Positions 17,280 through 24,700 of a DNA stretch of 59,276 nt are shown in pieces. The stretch is from Streptomyces chilikensis (GTDB lineage Bacteria; Actinomycetota; Actinomycetes; Streptomycetales; Streptomycetaceae), in assembly GCF_001642695.1 (NCBI RefSeq), contig NZ_LWCC02000146.1:6408-65683 (forward strand). Reading direction: 5' to 3'. Numbering within the stretch: position 1 is the first letter of the stretch; every line of letters starts with the position of its first letter. The notes below the pieces were generated by a model that worked only from the letters and a program-made list of their open reading frames with translations, made no database searches and was not told the DNA's origin. The position numbers and the translations under genes are program-made.

Positions 17280-18353
17280 ATGGCCCACCCCCGTTGGCGC
17301 CACATCCTCATGGAGTCGCAGCGATACGCCCTGAAGGCGCTCGACGAATGGAACTGCTCTCGCGGCTCGTACAGCGACTTCCTCACCCACATGCACAAGG
17401 CCTGGCACTACCTGCTCCACGCCGAGTTCCGCAAGGACGGCAAGGACTACCACTACCGGGACCGCAAGACCAACCGCTACCAGATGGTTGACGGCGAGCC
17501 CAAGGCCTGGGACCTCGAGAAGTGCCTGAAGGTGCGGTTTCCCGACAGCAACGACTTGGTGCGTCGCAACGCTGAGCTCTTCGTCGCCCTGCGCAACAAG
17601 GTGGAACACCGCTACGAACACAACCTTGAGGTCATCACCGGGGGCAAGGCGCAGGCCTACGTCGTCAACTACGAACAGGAGATGACCAGTCACTTCGGCG
17701 CCGAGTACAGCCTGGCCGACCGGCTCCGCTTCCCGATCTCGATCCAGGCGCTGACTGCGGAAGGATACGAGGAGATGCGGAAGGCAGCCCGGAAGCTGCC
17801 GAGGAAGACCCGGGACCTGGTGGCCAAGTTCGAGGCGGGCATTGATCCGTCGATGCTCGACGACCCGAAGTACGACTACCGCGTTCGTCTCGTGCCCATC
17901 ATCGGCTCCAAGACGGACGCGGACCTGGCGGTCAACTTCGTCAACCTCGCCGATCTGAAGGAGGAGGAGCGGCGGACCATGGTGGAGGCGGGGCGCCGGG
18001 GCACCGTCATCACGCGGGACCGCCATGTCGAGGTGGCGGACAAGGATCGGATGCGCCCGTCGCAGGTCGCCGCCTGCGTCGAGTCGCAGCTGCCCTTTCG
18101 GTTCAGCGTGAGCCCGGAGCACACGGAGATGTGGAAGCGGCTGAGGGCCCGTCCGGAGGGGGACGCTGAGGACCCGTACGCCACGGACGCCAAGTACTGC
18201 ACGTACAGCGAGCCCTTCAAGCAGTACGTCTACACCCGGGCGTGGGTGCAGCGGATTCTCCGGGAGATCGGCTCGGTCGAGAAGTACCGGGCGTTCTTCG
18301 GCAGGGAGCCGCGGATGAAGACGGAGGCCGCCGAGGTTCAGGAGGCGGCGTAG
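17280..18353 (+). CDS. DUF3644-family protein with HEPN-like Rx4H motif
   Basis: The 357-residue protein begins 'ILMESQRYALKALDEWN', continues 'FLTHMHKAWHYLLHAEFRKDG' and 'LVRRNAELFVALRNKVEHRYEH'. This is the pattern of DUF3644 proteins found near restriction and defence genes. The segment RNKVEH (about residues 104-109) fits the R-polar-x3-H active motif of HEPN ribonucleases, preceded by two long helices. I infer, without proof, a HEPN-type RNase. Candidates for its control are the two genes upstream in the operon. The C-terminal half is mixed alpha/beta and unrecognised. A GAGGAGGAAGG site precedes the ATG. Confidence 0.72.
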   Translation: MAHPRWRHILMESQRYALKALDEWNCSRGSYSDFLTHMHKAWHYLLHAEFRKDGKDYHYRDRKTNRYQMVDGEPKAWDLEKCLKVRFPDSNDLVRRNAELFVALRNKVEHRYEHNLEVITGGKAQAYVVNYEQEMTSHFGAEYSLADRLRFPISIQALTAEGYEEMRKAARKLPRKTRDLVAKFEAGIDPSMLDDPKYDYRVRLVPIIGSKTDADLAVNFVNLADLKEEERRTMVEAGRRGTVITRDRHVEVADKDRMRPSQVAACVESQLPFRFSVSPEHTEMWKRLRARPEGDAEDPYATDAKYCTYSEPFKQYVYTRAWVQRILREIGSVEKYRAFFGREPRMKTEAAEVQEAA

Positions 18354-18743
18354 GCGAGTCGGCTCCCGAGGAAGCGGAACGGGTGAGGCGCGATTTGTCC
18401 TCCAGGCGGGTAACCTTTAGTTGAAGGGCGAAGCAACTGACGCTTCAGTGCATGTCGCCCTGAACGAAGGCCCTGACCCGGCCTTCCGGCCCGGCTGCTC
18501 GACTGCCGTCGTGGCCACTGGGGAAAGTGGTGGGGATGAATGGAGACACCTGCCCGCGCAGCACACCGTTAGGAAGTGCCGGGCGGTGACGGCCGTGGAG
18601 GAAAACCCGGCCGAGGGGAACCGGCACCCGAGGAGCGGCCGGTGGCAGCCCGCTGTCTGTGGCGGGACCAGGCGAAGCACAAGACCGTTCCGAGCCCGGG
18701 GGAAATGCAGACAGGGCGACGGAACTTCTCTTTTGGGGACAGG
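18354..18743. other. 390-bp leader before the helicase/chaperone operon
   Basis: I see no gene here. It includes short interrupted dyads such as GAAGC...GCTTC near 18430-18455, and relatively A/T-rich patches near 18405-18425 (TAACCTTTAGTTGAAGG) that could hold the operon promoter. The frame of the first operon gene stays open back to 18576 and has an alternative ATG at 18705, so its start is not fixed. Confidence 0.4.
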
Positions 18744-20804
18744 GTGGACCATTCATACGAGGCGTGGCAGGAAGTGCTGGCCGAAGAGTTCTTCGGGTGT
18801 CAGCACGCCGGCCATCCGACACTGTTCTACGTCGACGACGACGTAGAACAGGAACTCAGGCACGGATACGGTCTAGAGGAGCCCCTCACCCAGTGCGTGG
18901 GCAGATTTCTGCGGCTGGGGATTGCTGAACCGTACGGCCTGCTGGAGGAGTACCGCTGGCGCAGGCGGCAGCACGACAAGGACGGTGTGCCCGCGTTCCT
19001 GCCGCTGCTCGCCTGCTCGGTGATCGCCGCCTCCCGGATGGTCAACGACCGGAATCACCGGGCCACCGCCTACCACGCTCGCTTCTCCGAACTGCTCACC
19101 GGCGACGACAAGCGGCTCGGCAGTCAGCACTACGAGCCCGTATCCCGCATGTGGCAGGTGCTGGCTTCCTGGCAGCACAGCCAGAAGGGCGCGCGGGGCC
19201 TGTGCACCATCCCGGCCCCCGCCGACCTGCCCTCCAACCGCAGCATGATCGGCTTCGCCCAGTCCCAGGCACTCCTCAGCGGCGCGGACCGGACCTTCAT
19301 GCCGAAGTTCTTCCGGTCCCTGCGGGAACACGGCACGACTTGGCCGCTGCCCGGTGAGACGCTGCTGGCCCAGATCGAGATTCGCGGCATGGAGCGGCAT
19401 TTCTCCAAGGGCTTCCGCAACGCTCTGCACGAAGAGGAGTTCCGCCCCCTCCTGGCAAAACTGATCGGCAACTACGCGGCATCCTGGGACGGCTCGGAGG
19501 AGTTGGTGCCCACCGGTGTCACCCGCGCCGAACTCCTGGTGCGCCTGGACGCCGGGCGTCTGGGCTGGGTGGCCCGGCTGCGGTCCGCAGAGCAGAAGCA
19601 GCGCGTCGAACTGAAGGGCGGCGTCGTGCTCGAGCAGCTCGGCGACACGGCCTACTACGAGGTCAGTGACCTGCCCGCCCCCAGCGCGGAGAGTCTCACC
19701 AGGGGCGTCCGCCGCAACGGGGAAGGGCTTGTGCTAAGCCGCCCGGCCAGCTCCGTCGTGGTGCTCTCACGAGACGACGTGCTCGGTGTCTGGGCGAGCA
19801 CCGAAGGATTCCGGCCGGGAGAGGCACACGTGGTGCTGGCCGCCCCGGCCGCACAGCGGGACGTGCAGCGACTCCTGGACAAGGCCGCGACCTCCGGACG
19901 GAAAGCCGACACCGGCAAGCTGGCCTGGGTTCCCCAGGGCTGGTCCTTGCACAAGCCCGTCGTCTTCGACAGCGCGGTCACCCTGCGACGGGCTCTCCAG
20001 GAGGTCCAGGGCGCGGTCGGCCTTCTCCAGCCGCCGGCGCAGTTCAAGCTCCGCCTCGAGGGCGGACTGAAGCTTGCACCTTCGCTCGATCCTTACCTGT
20101 ACCTGACCGGAGGAGAGCCTCAGGTCGTTCTCCCGGACACCACGGAGGGTACGGACGTCCTCCTGGTCGACGGTGAGGCGCGGGCCGAGCTGGGCATGGC
20201 GATCGCCGCGGGGGGCGCCGTCCCCCTGGCCGGGCTCGGGCTGGAGCCGGGCCGCCACACGGTGAACTACGCGGGCGTGGAGATCGAGTTCGCCACTGCG
20301 GACCAGTCCGTCGTCGAACCGAAGATCGCGAAGATCTGCGGTTTCGCCGTCGTGGACGGGAAGGCTTTCGAGTCGTCTTCCGTCCTCGAAGGGGATGCCC
20401 TGACCACCGGCATCATCGGGGCCGACTGCGCAGGTGCCACTCCCGACGACGAGACAGGAGTCACGGAACTGTGCCGCCGGGACGCGGACGAGGTGCTGTT
20501 CGCGGCGGCCGACGGACGGCTGTGGACGCTGGAGCGCCCCGAGCACCCCGACTGGTGGGCTGAGCGCCTTCCCGATACCCCCCTTTCCCTCCACTTCGAG
20601 GCCGACTTCCACGGCATCGGCGGCTGGCTCCTGGAGCGCCGGAATGGACGCTGGACAGGCAGCCCGGTCAACCCCGGTACGCCGAAGCCGGCGCACGCTG
20701 CCAATCCGCGGGCATGGGCCTGCGCCGTCCTCAACGCCCACCAGGCGTCCGACGAGCCCTTGTGGGCCGTTTACGTACAGGCCGCGAAGGAGCTCGACCG
20801 ATGA
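18744..20804 (+). CDS. Operon gene 1: large protein of unknown function
   Basis: The product is 686 residues from the GTG at 18744 (after TTGGGGACAG) or 699 from the ATG at 18705. I recognise no family. The N-terminal 300 residues are helical and hydrophilic ('HSYEAWQEVLAEEFFG...', 'WRRRQHDKDGVPAFLPLLACSVIAASRM'). The middle and C-terminal parts look beta-rich with repeated 'VVLEQLGDTAYYEVSDLP', 'LRLEGGLKLAPSLDPYLYLTGG' and 'GVEIEFATAD' segments, like sandwich domains. No catalytic motif, signal peptide or membrane segment is seen. It overlaps the next gene by ATGA, and all six genes are coupled this way. Its likely role is a sensor or structural partner of the helicase; this is inference from context only. 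Confidence 0.7.
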   Translation: MDHSYEAWQEVLAEEFFGCQHAGHPTLFYVDDDVEQELRHGYGLEEPLTQCVGRFLRLGIAEPYGLLEEYRWRRRQHDKDGVPAFLPLLACSVIAASRMVNDRNHRATAYHARFSELLTGDDKRLGSQHYEPVSRMWQVLASWQHSQKGARGLCTIPAPADLPSNRSMIGFAQSQALLSGADRTFMPKFFRSLREHGTTWPLPGETLLAQIEIRGMERHFSKGFRNALHEEEFRPLLAKLIGNYAASWDGSEELVPTGVTRAELLVRLDAGRLGWVARLRSAEQKQRVELKGGVVLEQLGDTAYYEVSDLPAPSAESLTRGVRRNGEGLVLSRPASSVVVLSRDDVLGVWASTEGFRPGEAHVVLAAPAAQRDVQRLLDKAATSGRKADTGKLAWVPQGWSLHKPVVFDSAVTLRRALQEVQGAVGLLQPPAQFKLRLEGGLKLAPSLDPYLYLTGGEPQVVLPDTTEGTDVLLVDGEARAELGMAIAAGGAVPLAGLGLEPGRHTVNYAGVEIEFATADQSVVEPKIAKICGFAVVDGKAFESSSVLEGDALTTGIIGADCAGATPDDETGVTELCRRDADEVLFAAADGRLWTLERPEHPDWWAERLPDTPLSLHFEADFHGIGGWLLERRNGRWTGSPVNPGTPKPAHAANPRAWACAVLNAHQASDEPLWAVYVQAAKELDR

Positions 20805-21793
20805 CGGAACCCATCAGAAGCAACGAGCTCGGTGGTCTTCTCCTGCGCTGGCTGAGCGAGAGCCGCAGCGGCAAGGCGTCCGCGCTGCGCGACGGCGTGC
20901 GCGGCCAAGCGCATGCGCGTGGCCTGGAGCTGAAGGAGTATGCCGACTGGAACTGGATGCGCGGTGCCACAGCCCTCGGCTTCATCGACCTGGACCTGCG
21001 CGCCGACCGCTGGTCGGTGGCCCCGCCGGTGCTGACCCGGCTGCCCCACGCCGACGGCCTCGCTCTGCTGACCGGTGCGCGCACCGCGCGGATCAGCGCG
21101 CACATCGCGAAGGCGGCACAGGAATGGATGGAACTGATCTCTGTTCCTCACCGGCCGGATGCAGGTGAAGTGCCGCTGCCCGACACCCTCCTCGTCCAGT
21201 ACGAGGACCTGAAGACGCTGCGGGACACTGCCGAATCCCTGGGTGTCCGCTACGTCCCCTGCGCAGCGCGTCAGTTGGCGGAGCTGCTTCCTCAGGCGGA
21301 GCTCGGCTGCGAGGCTGCGCCCCCAGGAGGGAGCACGGCCAACACGCTGGAGAAGTACGAACCGCGCTTGCAGCGGTTCGTCGCCATGGACCGGGACGAC
21401 GAGGACGGCCTGTACCGTTGGCGCGGAGCCGACTACGCGCGCCTGACCCGCGTCCGCCGCGACGGCGTCTTTCACGCGGTGGAACGTGAAGCGGGTATCT
21501 ACCTGGAGCTCGCCCGCCATCGCATCAGCGCGATGCGCTGGCGGCCTGAATCCGGGCCGGGCCGTGCTGGCGTCGGTCGGCTCTTCGTCGACCGGTACGC
21601 GCCCCTGCCCGCCCTGCACGAGCGCGCGGCCGTCCTGTGCAGTGGCTTCCCGCCCTCCACGAGCAGGCAGGCGCAGACCCGCGCCTACGACAACGTGCCG
21701 AGGGCACTCGCCGACGCGATCGCCGCCTCACTGTGCCAGACCTTGGAGATCATGCCGCGACCGGCGGCCACCGTCGGCGGGAGGACGAAGTGA
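20801..21793 (+). CDS. Operon gene 2: unknown protein with winged-helix-like N-terminus
   Basis: The 330-residue protein starts at an ATG overlapping the previous stop (ATGA). Residues 1-80 ('NELGGLLLRWLSESRSGKASALRD' ... 'WMRGATALGFIDLDLRADRWSVAPPVLTRLP') look like a winged-helix module. The following 'GLALLTGARTARISAHI' is a phrase I associate with small proteins beside DUF1998 helicases, but I cannot name a family. The C-terminal half has regular 'Y-RWRGADYARLTRV...FHAVEREAGIYLELAR' beta-strands. No nuclease motif is visible. It is coupled at its end to the helicase gene by GTGA, so it is probably a stoichiometric partner of the helicase. Confidence 0.68.
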   Translation: MTEPIRSNELGGLLLRWLSESRSGKASALRDGVRGQAHARGLELKEYADWNWMRGATALGFIDLDLRADRWSVAPPVLTRLPHADGLALLTGARTARISAHIAKAAQEWMELISVPHRPDAGEVPLPDTLLVQYEDLKTLRDTAESLGVRYVPCAARQLAELLPQAELGCEAAPPGGSTANTLEKYEPRLQRFVAMDRDDEDGLYRWRGADYARLTRVRRDGVFHAVEREAGIYLELARHRISAMRWRPESGPGRAGVGRLFVDRYAPLPALHERAAVLCSGFPPSTSRQAQTRAYDNVPRALADAIAASLCQTLEIMPRPAATVGGRTK

Positions 21794-24700
21794 GCATGGA
21801 ACAGCAGACAGCGGCGATTACGGACATCGACGCCCAAGACGTTCTGGGCACCTTCGACGACCTGCGCAGCGCGCTCTTCCGCTACTACGACACTCCGTTC
21901 TGGGTCGACGACCCCTCCGTCATGAAGGAGCGGCGCGATCTTCTGGACCGGGACAACGGCGCCTGGCGCGATCCGTTGATCGAACTGCGGCCCCAGTACG
22001 CCTCGCAAGACATCGGCATCCCCGAATCCTTCGCCGAAGCAGGGGCACACCCCGACGCGGCCGAGTTCGCCCGGTTCACGCTCCCCGACGGTGTGACCAG
22101 CCTGTACCAGCACCAGCACGACGCCCTGGTCGCCGCCTGCCAGGGCAAGGACTTCGTCGTCACCGCCGGCACCGGTTCCGGCAAGACCGAGTCCTTCCTG
22201 TTGCCGGTCCTGGCCGACCTGGTCGCCGAGTCCGCCCATTGGAAGGGCACCCGCGCGGTGCAGCCGGAGTGGTGGAAGGGAGAAGCCGACTTCGTGCCGA
22301 GCCGGCGAGGAGAGCACGGCCACGCCGCCGCCATGCGCGTGCTGATCCTCTACCCCACCAACGCCCTCGCCGACGACCAGCTGGTCCGGCTCCGGAAAGC
22401 CCTCGACAGCCGCCAGGCCCACGAGTGGCTGGACAGGAAGCGCAACGGTCACCGCTTCTACTTCGGCCGCTACACCGGGGCCACCCCCGTCTCCGGCAGC
22501 CTGGACTCCGAACCGGCGAACTTCCGTCTCCGGCAGTACCTGCGAGAGGTCGAGGACAGGCAGCGGAAGGCCGACAAGAAGCTCGGCGAGGAACTGCGGT
22601 CCTTCATCCCCCGCCTCGGCGGAGCCGAGATGCATGCCCGCTGGGACATGCAGGCCGCGCCGCCGGACATCATGGTCACCAACTACTCGATGCTGAACAT
22701 CATGCTGCTCCGCAAGCAGGAGGAGCACATCTTCAGCGCCACCCGGAAGTGGCTGGAGGAGACCCCGGGCGCCCGCTTCACGTTGATCCTCGACGAGCTT
22801 CACATGTACCGCGGCACAGCCGGCACCGAGGTGTCCTACTTGCTGCGCAACCTCCGCCAACGCCTCGGCCTCGACAGGATGCCCGAGAAGTTTCGTGTCA
22901 TGGCCGCCTCGGCCTCACTGGAGGCCGGGCGGGACGACGAGTTCCTTGACGGGTTCTTCGCCCTGTCCGGGTCCCGACGCGTGATCATCCCCGGCAAGGC
23001 CAAGGAGGTCCCCGGCGGGGGTGACCTGGCCGCGCACGTCGAACGCCTCACCGACGCGGCCAAGGCCGCCATGACCCGGGACGAGGCAGCTGCTCTGGGA
23101 CGCGACACAGGGCTTGGTCCCGCGCTTCACCGCGCGCTCACTCCCGACGGAAAGCCCCGTGCCCTGCCCGCCACGGAACTGGCGAGGACTCTCTTCCCGG
23201 ACGTTCCTGCCGAGCAGCGGCGGGACGCTCTCCATGGCGCTCTGCGGGCACTCGGAGCCGCAAAGGACTCCGGGCTTCCGCAACTCCGAGCCCACTTCTT
23301 CTTCCGGAACATCGAGGGTATCTGGGCCTGCTCCGACCCCCAGTGCCCCGACATCCCCGTGGAGCACGGACCCGAACGCCGAGTCGGCCGCATCTTCGCC
23401 GAACCCACCTCCCGGTGCACCTGTGGCGCCCGCGTGCTCGAACTCCTCTCCTGCCAGGCCTGCGGTGACCTCATGCTGGGCGGCTACGCCAGCCCTCAGG
23501 ACACCAGTAAGCGCACCTTCACAGGCGCCCTGCACACCGACTTCCCGGATCTGGACCTGCTGCCGGACGAGAACAGCGGCGCGCCCACCGCGGCGAACTA
23601 CGTCGTCTACTGGCCACGCCCCAAAGGGCTCGGTCTGGACGACCCCGCCTGGCACGCGGGCCTGTCCGACGGCGGTCCGCAGGTCGAGTTCGCCTTCCGT
23701 CGGAGCGCCTACCAACCGGGGACCGGCCGTCTGCAGAACCGCGACGTCCACCACACGGGATGGTCGTTCCACATCTCCGTGCCCATGGATAAGGAGGGGA
23801 AGAAGCCGGCGTACGATCCGGCCCGCTTGCAGGCATTCCCCACTCGTTGCCCCGCCTGCGGCGACGACTGGGAGATCAAGCGCGACCGGGACGGCCGCTA
23901 CGTGCCGCTGGAGTCGCCCGACCGGCTGCGCAACGCACCCGTCCGCAGGATGCGTACCGGCTTCTACAAGATCAACCAGGTGCTGGTGACCGAAGCCCTT
24001 GGCCACCTCCCCGAGGGCCAGCGGAAGGCGATCGCGTTCTCCGACAGCCGCGACGACGCCTCCGAACTCGCCAGTGGTCTCGCCCTCCGTCACTACCAGG
24101 ACCTTCTCCGACTGCTCAGCGCCCAAGCGGTCGAGAGTCAGGGAGACCCGTTCGGCGACCTCCAACTGGTGAAGGCCCATTACGAGAAGCAACCGGTGGA
24201 CCGCGATCAGGCCCGGGCTGCTATGAACCGGATGCGGGAACGCCATCCGGCCGACTGGGGACGCTTGAAGGCGATTCTCACCGACGACCTCGATGCCGAA
24301 CCCGAGCTCCTGCCCGACCTCGAGCGGAAGTTCTCCGAACTGCCGTCGCTCGACGACCTTGCCACCGACCTCGAAGGCAGGCTTCTGACGCACGGCACCA
24401 ACCCCGCCGGCCCCGCCGCCTCACTCCAGCAGACCTCCGCGGAGCAGCCCTGGACCGTGCTCTACAACTGGGAGCGCGACAGGGAGTCCGTGGTGGAGAC
24501 CCAAGCGCAGCAGGAGCTGCTCGACCGCCTCCGCACGCGTCTCCGCCAGGAAACCGTCGGCAGCCTCTTCTCCGGCGGCGGCCGTGACTTCGAGTCGCTC
24601 GGTCTCGGCTGGCTCTGCCTGCGTGACGACCGCTCGCCCACCGAGGTCAGCCCGGACAGTGACCTGGCTGTGGCACGTGCCAGTCTGCGGATCCTCGGCC

